Shown: positions 23,408 through 35,900 of the stretch, one piece after another
Numbering within the stretch: the stretch's first letter is position 1
Layout: each line of letters begins with the position of its first letter
From: Symsagittifera roscoffensis
Lineage: Eukaryota; Xenacoelomorpha; Acoela; Convolutidae
Reading direction: 5' to 3'
Assembly (NCBI RefSeq): GCF_963678635.1
Contig: NC_087067.1
Location: 4,349,072 to 4,413,071, forward strand
DNA: 64,000 nt
Made by a program: the position numbers and the translations under genes
The notes under the pieces: model-generated
What the model saw: only the letters and a program-made list of their open reading frames with translations
Told to the model about the DNA's origin: nothing
Databases searched by the model: none

Positions 23408-24324
23408 GTCAGTAAAAAAATAGCTGAAAAAACCAAAGTAACAAACATTTTAGAATTTAGTGCAGAGGCGCAGATCTCAGTGCGATTGCCCGAATAAATA
23501 ATATCAAGTTCCTAAATACTGTTTAAAACTGAAACTTCCAAAAGAGAGGTTGACAAGGCGCTCTTTTTTAACCAATAGGAGATGAGAAAAAAGAATAAAC
23601 ACTTTATAGCAACTTTGCCCCAATGGCCTTTTTAGGCAGTCATTAAAATAACCATTAACAAGTACCTAAGGGTTAAAAAGACGAAAAAACGCCAACAAAC
23701 CTTACAAACATAATTTAACTAATTAAAATTGCACTTACACTTTCACTGAGATCGTTTAAGTGCTTATCAAAAAAAATAATCACGGGCCAACCGCTTAAAA
23801 TAATGACATTTACACGCATATAAGCAAACGCTTCATAGAAAAAAAACTATCAGGTTTAAACTTATGCACTACATTTCTTTGGTCGCCACAAACTTTAATT
23901 TTGATTTCCTACGATTAGAAAAGGTTATTTCCATGATTCATTATTTAGAAAGTAGTTTCTTTTGAATATTTTTCCACAATGAAAGGCAAGTTTTCTACTT
24001 TTCATTTGTACACTACCGTTTGTACACTAATGCATTAGTTACTCGCCTTTTATTGTTTAAAAATCTGTCTAAAGTCGAGTAAACCTAAATAAACAACAAA
24101 AAGAAATTATTCAAAATTTCATTTTATTTATTTGCTTAGCACATATTACCACACGAAATCCACAACTAAGTTCACAAATCTACAAGAATGATACTTTGCG
24201 ATATCAATGAAGCAATTAAAGAAACTAGTATAAATTTATAAATCCTATATTTCAATGTGAGAAAAACATCGAGGCGACGCTGTACCTTGCAAAGAATAGG
24301 CAACGGAGCTTTACAAAAATACAA
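23408..24324. other. No gene seen
   Basis: AT-rich sequence upstream of the secreted-protein gene. No promoter element can be called with confidence. Confidence 0.4.
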
Positions 24325-25110
24325 CAAGGATAGCCGGTTACTGTGCAAGTAGCACAAAATGTTCCGACCATAGTCTTTAAAAAATTACACACAAAAAAAG
24401 TTTTTGAAAAAAATTTTGAACATAGCCAACTGACATTTGGAAAAGAATTTTTAACGCAAGAAAACAAAAAAAAAACGCTGCACTGACTTTTCTTGAAAAA
24501 TCTCAACTTTCGAATTTCAAAGAAAAAAGATAGATGCCCTTTATGCTCTTTTAATTTCTAGAACAATTGATCATTGGCGCTTTTTTGATAACATTTCCCC
24601 AACTTGAGAAAACCTGACCAAGAGTTAAGGTTTTTATAGCACATCTGAAGTTATTAGAGCATTATAAGACTTTTAACTTTAAAAAAAAATAATCACCAAG
24701 ACCTATATACGAGTCTTCACTACGTTCATTACTCTTAATTAGTGACGTTTTTTCTGCGTGGTGTGATCAAAGAATCTGACGTAAAACTTTAATGTAGGCA
24801 TATTCGACAGTCAATGTAATATATGCAAACCGGACAACAGGATTTTTTTTTAAATGACAAGAAAAACAAATAAAAAACATTAAAAAAAATTGAATGTTTT
24901 AAAAAATGTTTTCAACTTTTGATTACCCAAATCGCTTTACTATCTCGAATTCAGACGAAAATTCAAGAATTTCAAACCGGTTTTTCTCGAAAATGAGAAA
25001 AAATTTTGAAATTTTTTAAATGTCCTTCGAATCACGACTGAAAGGGCTTTAATATCATAGATCACTCCCATCTCTCCGATGACTAATTGTGATAGCTGTT
25101 TTAACACGGA
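24325..25110. repeat. Dispersed repeat starting with a CTGTGC/GCACAG hairpin
   Basis: It begins AAGGATAGCCGGTTACTGTG and CAAGTAGCACA, a small hairpin, followed by TGTTCCGACCATAGTCTT. It ends in a segment with TCACGACTGAAAGGGCTTTA and GATCACTCCCATC. The same beginning and end recur at 35869-36290, and the beginning alone near 35346 and 36393. Part of it (24480-24740) is the repeat that also sits twice in the DNAJA intron, so elements are nested or mosaic. Confidence 0.5.
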
Positions 25111-25529
25111 AAACATAAAAAAACTAACACACCCAATACAACGTTCCTCTCATTCTTCAAATGGTCAGAACAATAAGCACTAAACTGTTCAAGAAAACAG
25201 GCTTTGGAATGGTTAAGTCGAAATGGGATTCGAAATAAGGACCTCCTGGTTATAAGGCATTCGATTCAGGGTATAAAAATCATAAGGGCAAACCCACCTC
25301 ATAATTGGAACGTCATGGCACTATTCATCGCAAAGCATATTCACCTGACAGTTGAAATCAAAGAAAAAAACTAAGGACAAAAATGAGTCCACCTCAACCA
25401 AAAAAAGATCCAAAACCATTAAAAATTTAAATTTCTGCAAATGTGCAACACCTAACAACCGACAAAAACCTCTTCGAAATTCACAAAACTATATAAATAA
25501 CACTTCTCATACAAAAAAAAAACATTTCT

Positions 25530-25585
25530 CACAGTGGCGAAGCGGAGCTTCGCACCACTTGCGATACAACACAATCATAAAAAAA
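25530..25585. repeat. Short hairpin-type repeat end
   Basis: GGCGAAGCGGAGCTTCGCAC followed by CACTTGCGATACAAC. A closely similar end is at 44045-44085 (GAGCTTCGCACCACTTGCGA). It appears to be a variant terminus of the 3958-4660 type repeat. Confidence 0.4.
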
Positions 25586-25799
25586 CATAAGTCGAAAAAA
25601 AAGATAAAGGTTGAAAAAGAACAAGGTGAACCAACATTTTCGTATGTCTCGATGAAGGACACGTAGGGCCCAGCTAAAACTGGATGCACGAGCCTGATAA
25701 CTTTTGAAATTGTTGTACTGATTCGGAACGAAAAGCGTAATTTCAAAACTTGAACTTTGCCCAAAACCTTAGTTGTATCTCTAAAAAAGTGAGAGGAGT

Positions 25800-26340
25800 G
25801 AAATTTTTATAAGATTTTGTAATTTTTCCAGCGATTAAAATTCCAAAAAATTAAAAAGTAAACTTTTCTGCAGGAAAATTTGCGCAACCGCTAACCCCGA
25901 TTGAAACTTTCATTCTTAAAGTTCAAAAACTTGACCTTCCGAAATCCGTAAAGTTTTTCTGCTAAAAGCAAGTCGTGGCCGGTTAAGTAGAGAAGATTCC
26001 CAAAAGCGGTTCCGCGATTGAAAACTTAGCCTGAGAAATGGCAAGGTAATTCTCGGGTAGAAAAAAAAACGTCCAAAAACAGTCAAAGTTTTACACTTTC
26101 ACTTATTTGAAGGCCATAATTTTTTTCTAAAAAGAAATCTGAGTAGCAAATTGTTACGCTGAGCTTCCAACCACCTGCGGTGTCTATTAAACCTATGATA
26201 TCAGATTTGGCATCGTGGTTATCGAGAAAAGTACAAAAAACGGCCAAAAAATCTAGAAGTTGACATTTCCGAGAATCATAGCTTTTTGTTTAAATAAATT
26301 GAGCGTAGCCATTTATGCAGAAGAAATTCATGAAAAACAT
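25800..26340. repeat. Diverged copy of the ATCTCAGATTTGG repeat
   Basis: It contains TGATATCAGATTTGGCAT near 26198, flanked by CTAAAAAGAAATCTGAG and TTGAGCGTAGCCATTTATGC, the same order of words as the 15560-16830 series. Confidence 0.4.
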
Positions 26341-26604
26341 TGAGCCGAAAAAAAAACAGAAAACGAAAAACTGAACTTATATTTTAAAAAAATCAGAGCT
26401 GGTAATTTACAAACAAACAAATTCGACGAGACAAAGCTGAACAACACAAAGACCAGCAAGAAAACGACTAAAGCTCTGGAAAAGTAAAAAAAAAAAGAAG
26501 AAAAAGTGGGCTAAACTCATAAAAGTTTTGCTAAATTATGAAGAAAAGAATCCCGGTCTCGAGAATAAAAGTCACAAGTCCTAGCAATCTTCAACACGGA
26601 GGCA

Positions 26605-27246
26605 AAGCAGCGCTTCGCAAATACTTGCGATAACACGACCAAAAAGCAGCTATCAAGTGAAATAAGAAAAAGTAGCAATAAGCCTCGAATTAGCGAAAAC
26701 TCGGCTACGTGTAGGATTCTAATCTGCGACCTACTGCAATCCAAGGGTTTTTACTCTCATGCACTATACACTCAGCCACGCAAGCTTAACAACCGACAAG
26801 CAAAAGTCACAAATAAAGCAGCTACATATGCTAATAAATTGCCAAAGCCATTCAGCAAAAGTGGCACCAAATACAAATAGACACAATTTTGCAAGTAAAA
26901 ACTCGGGATGTAATAAACTGAAGGCATCCACGCTTTGTATGCAACAAATCGCAAAAGATAAGCCACCTTATGTATAAATTATGCGTTTCAAAAATTGGGA
27001 GATAGTGAGTTGGAAAGTTTCTGAAATCGAGTTTTTATTTTTGTTATGTAGTTTGAAACAAATCACTTTTTTCGGTTCATTTGATGAATTAAAAAAGAAT
27101 AAACTGTTAACTTATTACTATTCGAATGTCAAAGCTTATGCTATGAAAAAGCTGTAAAGCTGTCCAAAAATTGGCTCCAATATTTGCGACTTACGTTGGA
27201 AGAAAAAAGAAGGTTCGTACTAATAAAGTCGCTTCGCAATTGTAAA
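26605..27246 (-). repeat. Dispersed hairpin-ended repeat with tRNA-like boxes, copy 3
   Basis: It starts GCGCTTCGCAAATACTTGCG and ends GCGACTTACGTTGGAAGAAA plus TCGCTTCGCAATTGTAA. On the minus strand an A-box-like CGTGGCTGAGTG (near 26770) and a damaged B box (GATTAGAATCC, near 26716) remain. Overall length and internal words agree with copy 1. Confidence 0.62.
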
Positions 27247-27610
27247 AACAAGCCACCAATAAACCCGATACAAACATATAATGCGAATGCAGCAAAGTAA
27301 ACCAGATATGATGCCTTTGCTGTGAAAGTGCCACTAAATGAGAACTTTTAATTGCAACTTGCAATGGAAAAAGTAGACTTCATAATATAATGCTACGCTG
27401 CGCATGTGTAAATAAAACGGGTATTTAAAATACCATTATGCTCAAAATGTGTCTGCTGGTTGCCGGAAGTAAAGATCTGGAGATGTCCACCAACTCCAAC
27501 AAGTTATCATGCGAACAAAGTTATTTACGTAAAAGTCTAGTACTGGGCAATACCCTCACTCATCGCAAGGGTAATGCTCAATAACATAGCACCATAATAA
27601 ACTGAGAAAA
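27247..27610. repeat. Further short hairpin-type repeat ends
   Basis: It includes GCTGCGCATGTGTAAATAAA near 27398 and AAAGTCTAGTACTGGGCAAT near 27531, the latter followed by a GGGCAATACCC/GGGTAATGC pairing region. The AAGTCTAGTACC word plus a variable hairpin recurs near 16950 and 45190. Confidence 0.4.
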
Positions 27611-27939
27611 TGCTCAAGTGTGGTATGTGCCGACATCGCTTCTGACTCTCGAGAACGGGCAACCCCTCGTGCGATAAGGACCGAATACGCCAAAAAATTT
27701 CAACCAATCAGAGCTCAAAACTCGAAAGAAATAAGCAATAAATTCAGACAGTTTCAAGCGTTTTTTTTTGTTCAGAATTTCGGTCTTTGGCGCATGATAA
27801 TTGTCCCTGTCGAGAAAGCCACATCTGAAATTTTGCTGCACAGACTTAATGATGACTAGAGGATTGGATTTATCCATCTCTGATTTTATAATTGCTATGA
27901 TTTAATGAATCTATTTTCGTACTTGTGATTGTTTTTTTG

Positions 27940-28515
27940 TTTTACACACAGGCAAAGTTGCACTTTGCATACACAAGCAAAGATATGCCCGACAACGGTA
28001 CTGCGAAAAACTGAATGAGTAAAACTTCGCGTCTACAAAATTTCTTAAACGCACGCCAATTATGAGTCTATATAATTGCTAAGTGACGCAAGCCTATTAT
28101 GACGCATTAGCAGTACCAATCAATTTGAGAAAAAAAAAGAAATCTACCCAACTAACATGCCTCAACTTATAGAACGGACGCATTTTAACTAGTATACGAA
28201 AAAGTTAATTAAAAACATCCAACCCTGCCCAGGTTCGAACCCTCTTATTTTGTTGCGGGTCTCCTTTCCTACCTCTACGCTACAGATCCATGATACCTTG
28301 AAGCTAAAGTGCTAATTATATATAATAGTCATTGTTAATATCCTTAGCATTCGCTGTACTTAATGATCGCTGGTTATTAGCATTAGCTGGTTATTGATCG
28401 TATACACAACTGCAATAAAAGATCACTTCCATAATGAACTCTTTTATTTGCTACTTAGGTTGGAAAAAAAAGAGTTCATACTATCACACAAGCTTTGCTT
28501 GTGTAAATATCCATT
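27940..28515 (-). repeat. Hairpin-ended repeat with tRNA-like boxes, variant copy
   Basis: The left end CACTTTGCATACACAAGCAA and right end AGCTTTGCTTGTGTAAATA form complementary hairpin-type termini. GCTACTTAGGTTGGAAAAAA precedes the right end as in the other copies. The minus strand at 28216-28290 has an A-box-like GTAGCGTAGAGGTAGG and a good B box GGGTTCGAACC. Confidence 0.55.
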
Positions 28516-29540
28516 AAGTATCCAATGAACGCCCGAAAAACTACAAGAACACAAAAAGTCTGGATTCGCCTTTTAAATAGCTTTTTAGCGATAACTCCAG
28601 TAGCAGGAACATGAACATTCCTGTCAATTAGAACGTGAACTTCAAATCTACTCTTCTCTATCATATATCTGGTCTGCTTCTCACCGCGTATTGTTGGTTC
28701 GAAATTATAGCTTGACATTTAAGAGAATATAATTACTTCTAATATGACTTCAAACTCATTAAAAAATCCTTTTATCGGCAAAAATACTCGCCTCAATTTA
28801 AATATAGAAATTAATGCAGTTGTAAATTAGATTAAAAATTTAGATTTCTTCTACTCCTCGGGGGAATGGCGGCGTCGGTCTTCTCATAACTTGCCCATTG
28901 TTTTCGAATAATTATTTTGTTTTCTATTCAGAGATTTATTTAATGGTGCCAAAAAAAGCCACCTACGGCATCAAATCTTCAAGTTCTTTCGATTCAGGGC
29001 ACAGCAGTTAGTAGGCCTTTCCGTCAGCCTTTCCAACGCTAATAAATTTTTCCATCTGAACTCCCGAATTGACAACTAATCATCTCTTTACAAAAAGAAT
29101 GTAATCAAAAATGCATGCAAATTTTTCATTACCTGACTCTCTAGTGGTTCCGCCGAGTAGGATAACAATCTTCGAGTTTGGAGGAGATAATATATCACTG
29201 CGTCCCAGATACTAACAACGCTGTCTACGCTTCGAGTTCCAGCCATCACTCCTTAAAATGTGATGAAACTTTATCAAAAAGGTCTGGCACTAATTCTCCC
29301 GTAATAAAATCCACTTGCACATTTAATCATGCGCGATTTAGTCAGCCGTCCTTATCGAGACAACGGATACATATCATTGCTGTTCTAACCCGAACACCAA
29401 AAATCGGATTCGGATGTTTTTTTTTCAAGCAGGACCACCACTAAGACCAATTTTACAGTATAATCAGCGAAATCGACAGTTTATTCTTTAGAAAATGTTA
29501 TATTTTTCGTTTGCAATTTTTTCCATTGATTTTTCAACAT
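28516..29540. other. No gene seen
   Basis: Open frames at 28476-28718 (minus) and 29178-29444 (plus) have no recognisable homology or splice-supported context. The region may hold eroded repeats. Confidence 0.4.
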
Positions 29541-29735
29541 AGAAAGAAAGAAAGAATTTATTTCTCTAGTCAGCATTAAATACAACATTGAATATATTTA
29601 TAATTTAAGTTAAATGATGCGACTTAGAGAGGATAGACAACGGGACCTAAAGGTCCTCCAGGGTCTACCCTTAAGTTGTTCAAACATAACGATTTAACAC
29701 TAATATTTAATGAAAAAAAAAAAAAACGAAATTTG

Positions 29736-29773
<38 letters not shown>

Positions 29774-31430
29774 TGAAGTAGGTTTTCTTCCGTAAGTTAA
29801 GATTTTTTGTTGGCGTTACTGAAAGAGCCCATCAACTTTAACTTAAGACAACCAGGTTCACGGTCGCAGGTGAGTTTTAAAATAATTTTTAAGAAAAATA
29901 ATTTTTTTCTTTTTTCTCTTCTTTTCCCCTTCTCCTTTCCTTTTCTTTTCTTTTTTTTTTTTTTTTTACTAAGTGTTTAATATTTTTCGAAAAATCGTAA
30001 AAATGGCCATATCTCCTGAACTACAAGGATTTAGAGCTTCATATTTTAGCACGAGAATCGGAAGCTAGAGCAGTTGCCTGGTAGCATTTAACCAACGATA
30101 ATCATTTTAAAGAAAAAAGGAAAAAGGGAAAAAGTACTACAAATCGTAGATAAGTTTTGTTAGTTCGTCGTTTTGCAACAAAAATGTATTTTTGAAATTA
30201 TGGTAAAACACTTTTACTTTTGTCTCAGAAAAACTTTCAATATTTTCAGGAATTATATTTTGCAGTCTCAATAAGTTAAAAAGCTTGCAAGCACGATATC
30301 GGATAGAAAAACGTTCAAATCTTTTCTTGCAAAGAGGTTCTAATAGTAAATTGTATTTTGAGTTTCTTGTTTGTCTCTGCCGATTATTAAAAACAAACAA
30401 ATTGTTAAGGAAACTCTCTGAATGAAAGGAATTAATTGAGCGCAGAACAAATTTGAGCAATTCGTATACATGCAATTCGAAAACCGATAGAAAATTGTAT
30501 TTAAGAAAAATGTCATTACAGGAGTACATTTTCTTTCGAAAGAACATAAATTTAATTATTTTCTTTTGTAAAAGAAATAAACACTCCAGTGAACTTCGAC
30601 TGCAGCAACCGTAAATCAGAATTCCGTATTGTATTATAGGAACAACATTACTTCTGTAGTATTCTAGTAATTGTGAAAGCGGCACGTAATGCCTCAGTTT
30701 TGATATAATACCACATTGTTTACCGAGTCTCATTTTAACATTATTAATATGAGTTTGATAAGATAACTTACAATCTATATAAATTCCTAGATATTTGCAT
30801 ACGGGTTTTAGTATAATGTTAGAAGAATTAAGCTTGAAGCGATAATTGGAAGCACTTTTTATATTCATTTGATTTGTTTTATCACTATTAACTATTAACT
30901 TGTTGGCGAGAAGCCAACGATCCAGCTTGCCAATATCTTCTCTAATTTGAGTTATTTGGCAACCAATTGCCGTCAGGTTGGTGTCATCTGCAAATAGTGT
31001 TACTTCAACTGATTTGCATGCTGATGGAAGGTCATTTACGTAAATTAGGAAAAGCAAAGGTCCCAGTATCGAGCCTTGAGGAACACCGCATGTTATTTTC
31101 TTCCAATCAGAGAATTGTCCATTTACTAACACTCGTTGAGTCCGTTCAAATAAGTAGGTCTGAAACCACCGGTTACAATTTCCTCTTATACCATAAGATT
31201 CCAGTTTATTTAGTAGTATTTGATGATCGAGAGTATCAAAGGCTTTCCTAAGATCCAAGAAAAAACTATAAATTTCATTTGTATGACTTCTCATTCTTAG
31301 ATTTTCTGTCAATTCAGCTACTGCATCTATTGTACTATGTTTGGTTCTAAAGCCGAATTGTTTGTTGTATAAAAGGGATAAATTTTCAAAGTAAGAATAT
31401 AATCTGTTGTGCATGGTTGGAATACTCTAC
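29541..31430 (-). mobile_element. 5'-truncated non-LTR retrotransposon
   Basis: On the minus strand the element runs from a truncated 5' end near 31430 through a reverse transcriptase frame (30137-31414) and a 3' untranslated region. It ends in AATAAATTCTTTCTTTCTTT (complement of 29543-29562), a short microsatellite tail of the kind made by CR1/L2/RTE-like elements. The untranslated region carries long A and T homopolymers (29710-29770 and 29945-29967, plus strand). The endonuclease domain is absent through truncation. A target duplication is not visible. Confidence 0.85.
30137..31414 (-). CDS. Reverse transcriptase of a non-LTR element, C-terminal part
   Basis: An uninterrupted 425-codon frame. 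Visible motifs: QFGFRTKHSTIDAV (fingers, about 19-32), SFFLDLRKAFDTLDH (motif A, D54), GVPQGSILGPLLFLIYVNDL (motif B, 110-129), TLFADDTNL (motif C, D143/D144), then CKYLGIYID and LEYYRSNVVPIIQYGILIYG of the thumb/C-terminal region. This is the reverse transcriptase of the CR1/jockey group; it would copy element RNA at the chromosomal nick. The upstream endonuclease and the protein start are missing, and the methionine at 31414 is simply the first in the surviving sequence. Few mutations have accumulated, so the insertion is fairly young although incomplete. Confidence 0.9.
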   Translation of the reverse strand: MHNRLYSYFENLSLLYNKQFGFRTKHSTIDAVAELTENLRMRSHTNEIYSFFLDLRKAFDTLDHQILLNKLESYGIRGNCNRWFQTYLFERTQRVLVNGQFSDWKKITCGVPQGSILGPLLFLIYVNDLPSACKSVEVTLFADDTNLTAIGCQITQIREDIGKLDRWLLANKLIVNSDKTNQMNIKSASNYRFKLNSSNIILKPVCKYLGIYIDCKLSYQTHINNVKMRLGKQCGIISKLRHYVPLSQLLEYYRSNVVPIIQYGILIYGCCSRSSLECLFLLQKKIIKFMFFRKKMYSCNDIFLKYNFLSVFELHVYELLKFVLRSINSFHSESFLNNLFVFNNRQRQTRNSKYNLLLEPLCKKRFERFSIRYRACKLFNLLRLQNIIPENIESFSETKVKVFYHNFKNTFLLQNDELTKLIYDL

Positions 31431-32014
31431 GCTTCCTGGTTTAAATCAACCGTTCTTTATTACATAGTTAGTAAGTTAACACATGTATAAATAAGGTTTC
31501 AAAACACCATGTCAAAGAATTCATTCATTACTATCCTCCTTAGTTTTGAAGGAATATTTAAGTTAATTATTTTTCCAATTAATTTTTTGTTCGGTAAATT
31601 TTAAATCTGTTCCTTCCCTAAACTTTTTTCTGGCATAAGCCTTTCAATCTCGTCATCCTTATTACAGGATTAAATGCTAAATGATAGAAGAAGATTCAAG
31701 TAATGTATTTGTGTATAAATCTGAGAGAATCTAACTACATTGCTTGCATAGATGTTACAAAAACGATAAATTATAGTCACATTCAATTCATTCTGATTGC
31801 AACGGCTCCGGGTGTTTTAACTTTTTCGGCCCAAACTTTATTATAACTCAAGAAGATAACAATTAGAAGAAAAAAAACAATTTCTAACAAGAAAACATAA
31901 TTGGACATATTGGCATCAAATTGGTTGAAATCTAGCGTATTTCTACGTACAGTATTAACTTCGCTTGTCTTTACCGATATGCCACTATTTCGAGTTTGGG
32001 TCGAAAAAGTAACC
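31431..32014. other. No gene seen
   Basis: AT-rich sequence between the non-LTR element and a hAT-type MITE. Confidence 0.45.
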
Positions 32015-32022
32015 CTGGCGGC

Positions 32023-32371
32023 CAGGGGCGGATCTAGGATTTTCTCGAGGGGGGGCGGATATTCAAAAAATTTCTCGAAGGGGGGGGGGCAAAATTACAA
32101 AAATTTTGTTGACTTTTTTTCGACTAAATTGATTTTCTGAGCTCTCCCAAAGCACTACAAATACCGTATTTTGGCCGAAATTTCTGCGATGCAGGCAAAA
32201 TTTTGAAAAAACAGGCCAAAAAAGGCGTTTACCAAAAAATGCGTTTTTTCGGCGCGCGCTCCCCCCTCAAAATTAGTATATATTGGCACCCAAGGCGTAA
32301 TAAACAATTTTTAGGGTCCATCACCAAAAAGGGGATACTAGAAAAAAGTATAAGGCCCCCCCCCGCCCCTG
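32023..32371. mobile_element. hAT-type MITE with 8-bp target duplication
   Basis: The left end is CAGGGGCGGATCTAGG followed by ATTTTCTCGAGG; the right end is CCCCGCCCCTG. A perfect 8-bp duplication CTGGCGGC flanks it (32015-32022 and 32372-32379). It is in the opposite orientation to the 6487-6824 copy and has no coding capacity. Confidence 0.93.
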
Positions 32372-32905
32372 CTGGCGGCAACTTATTTGGCCGCCGGTCA
32401 GGTCTAATTAAAATTAAAGGCAGTTTGAACACAGTAATAAATGGCTCATATTCTTTACTATTTATGCATCAACCATAAGCAAATCTTATTCTTGCTAATT
32501 CAATTGCAAATCAATAAGTGATGAGAAATCAAATGGGTTTCAGTGCTGAAAAAATCGCTCAAAAACAGCCGTAACAAAACCAATAAAATTAGATTTCTGG
32601 ATACTTTGAGCCAATTTGAATTATTTCGTGAAAATTCGCGCGTTCACAGCAAAAAAATTGCCGAATTGGCAGAGAAAAGCATCAAATGTTAAGCTGCTAC
32701 AATAGCATGAAAGCACATAGGTATTTAAAAAAGTTCATTGCTCTGAAGTAGAAAAAATCAGCTCTCTAAAAACGCTTGATCCATGAACATAATCACGGGC
32801 TATGAAAAAAAAACTTATGGATCTGCAAAAATATTCCACGCATGCACATAATTAACAGAAGTTTTCGATCACGAACAAATTTCACTTACAAAGATTGATA
32901 GAAAA

Positions 32906-35900
32906 CTAAAAGGCAATCCTCAATATATCCAACAGACAAACTACAGAATGAATTCGATACAAACAAACAAAAGCGCCGACAAGGTGAACAAACAAGCACC
33001 ACTTAATCGAGCCCAAAAACTGAACTTGCTGCCAATTAATAACCGAACTATTAGTCATTTCATACATTTCTGCGATTGCTAGTGCTAGGTTGACAAATAG
33101 AAATAAAATAACGAAGACACGACTTGAAGACGTCCGTTCGGCCCACGAAAGGTCATCGTCATCGTCGCCACTACTGTTGTCGTTCCCATTACTGGATGTC
33201 ACTACTTGTCGTTTCATTGCGTCCGACAAGTATATACTCTGCAACACGACTTCAATAGTTCTGAAAACATTCAGCGAAAATAGACATGCAGCTATAAGGT
33301 GGACTTCAAACTGAGCACTTGAGGAGTCATATTTGTTCTGGTCAGATTCGCTGTTTTTCTCGCCATCTGTTTCTGCTAAAGATTCTCCGTTTATTAAAAT
33401 AAACAAGGCCCACATGGCATTAAATACCGAGTACGTGAGTGTAGCTAACGAAGTGACCGCTATAACTGGTTGACTCATCCAATTGATCACCCCTTTTGAC
33501 CTTTTTGGGTGACCTTTTATAATACACGTTGCCAATGGAAGCATGAATCCGAGAACCGCAAGACATACGACACACACCACTACGTGGTAGAAAAGAACAA
33601 AGCTGTGATTCGGAACGTCGGTTTGTGCCAAAACTTGGTCGATAACTACAGTTCCGACACAAGAGAACAAAGCAACAAAGCCGATTCCAAATCCGCACAA
33701 CACTTCACAGATCTTGAAGTTACACGTGAATAGCCGTTTGTTCTCATCTCGCGGCACCCAAGAATCGTAATTTTGCTGAGCTAACTTCTTCCTAATTGAC
33801 GAAGTCTTTTTACCACAATTTGTCCACATTTTACTGAGTAAACTTGTCGAGTACAGCAGAAAAGATGACAAAAAGCAGAAAAATAAGAACGAAAATCGTT
33901 CTTCGAACTGCGAAATTGCATTTAGAGATCTCCTGAAGCAATCGCCTGTTATCCTTCTTCCGTTAATCAAAAGTTCTTTGTCAATTCCTGCATCGGAGAT
34001 GTCCATTTGAGATACTATTAAGATATTAATTAAAGGGGGAAAAATTTTGAGAATAGAAAAACAAGTGTTATCCACCACCAAATATTTTAGAAGCGTCATT
34101 TAAACGAAAATTATTGAATTTCAGATTAATAGATTGACCAGGAATTATCTAGCCGTAAGTGAAAAAAATTAGTTGACAATATCATCACCAAAACCGTCAA
34201 AACCCAATGGGCGCCACTATTTCATCACTTTAGTACAAAAAATTACTATTATCTGATGACGCTGAATAATTAAATTTCAAGGATAGTAAATATTAATGGA
34301 AAAATGCGCCTGAATAAACGCGTTTCCTACACGAACCTAAAAATGTTTTTTATGTCCAGAGAAATTTTCTCTTTCAATACAATATTCTCTTTCTACCTTT
34401 TATTATCAACCTATAAACACCCCCGAATAATTTACAAAAAACAGCCCCCACCCATCACCACTTATGCAAAGATGTTTTTGAATTCAACTCTTAGAAGTTA
34501 ATTTGATCTTATGGACATCAATGATCATGCCTGGCTGTGAGAACTCCAAGGACTCCAGAGTCTCTTTGGAGAGCGAGAGGATCCAGTAGAAAGCATTGGC
34601 AGCTATGGCATGACTAATAGACATGCGTGCTAGTCCTGAGAGCGATACAATGTAGTCTTTTGAGAAGAACACTGTTAGCATCAGCTGGGAAGAGAGGAAG
34701 AGGATTTGGAGCACGAGCACAACTAGACGCAGAATTGTGAAGCAGGACACGCTAAAACAAAACAAAAAGACAGATAAAAACCCTTTTTGTCCCATGTGAA
34801 CAACTTACTCCGTGAAACAACCAGTGCAAATAACTTTACCCTCAGCTGAATTTACAAAAAAATCGTTAGATCCTACCCAATCCTACCCTTGCAGTGGGTA
34901 TAAGCTGTAATCACTTAGACAGTCAGTCAACATGAAAATGCGCTACTCTGATTGGCAGAAAATTATTGCCTTTAACCTAAAGAACTATATCCTCCCTCAA
35001 CTGAATTATAGGGGATGTTTACAACTTGGTCCCTCTTAATTACTTTGCACTCAGATGAAATTTTGGATCAAACGTATAATCCCTCCCATCAAAGATTGAG
35101 GGGAATAAAAAAACGGTTTTTCAGAAAATGACTTCGAGGGCAAAACAAATTGATCTTATTAGTCCCAAAATCAATCGATACCAAGTTATGATTAATGTTT
35201 TACGCTATTAATTTGAGATAAAATAGCTATTCGGTATGAAAAATCTCCAGCAGTACGTTCAGTGCGCTTGTTTCGAATGAATATTTTATGCAGATCTAAT
35301 TTTCAAGCTATTGCATCACACTCTCTCATTATTACATCAAACCCAAGGATAACCGGTTGCTGTGCAAGTAGCGCAGAAAGTTCCGACGACAAAAAAAACT
35401 TTATTGCGAATTGTTTGTTTTTGATTTAATCGGCAATGAGCTGATTTGAATGAAAGCCTATAAAGTAAACACATTCGATAGTGAGAAGAATCGATTTATT
35501 GAAAACAGTTTTCATCAGAAAGTTAATCGAAAAACAAAGAAAAACTAGTTTTTTTTTAACTTGCAGAATTTTTTTTTTGGTTTTTAAGGATTTTTGTTTT
35601 AAAGAAGGAATTATGAGACGATTCAAAAAAGTATAATCCTGGGATAAAACTCAACTTTAACGTCTTATTTTCGTATAATAGACCTAAACTCTCGCTTCAT
35701 TTGCTCGAAACTGGACCAAAAATAAAAACCGAAACCTGTCTTTCTCTACACTGAGGAACTTTTTATCGAAGCTTTTAAAAAAAGTTTGAATCAAGCCTGC
35801 GAGGACGTTCAAATGATACGATGATTATATGTGGCATCTAATTTTGTGGAAACAAGAAAAATAAAACAAGGAAAGCCGGTTGCTGTGCACGTAGCACAGA

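Noticed and set aside
28476-28718. Minus-strand frame with a possible donor (GTGAG) after MSSYNFEPTIRG
   Set aside because: No partner exon, homology or conserved motif was found, and it overlaps the end of a dispersed repeat.
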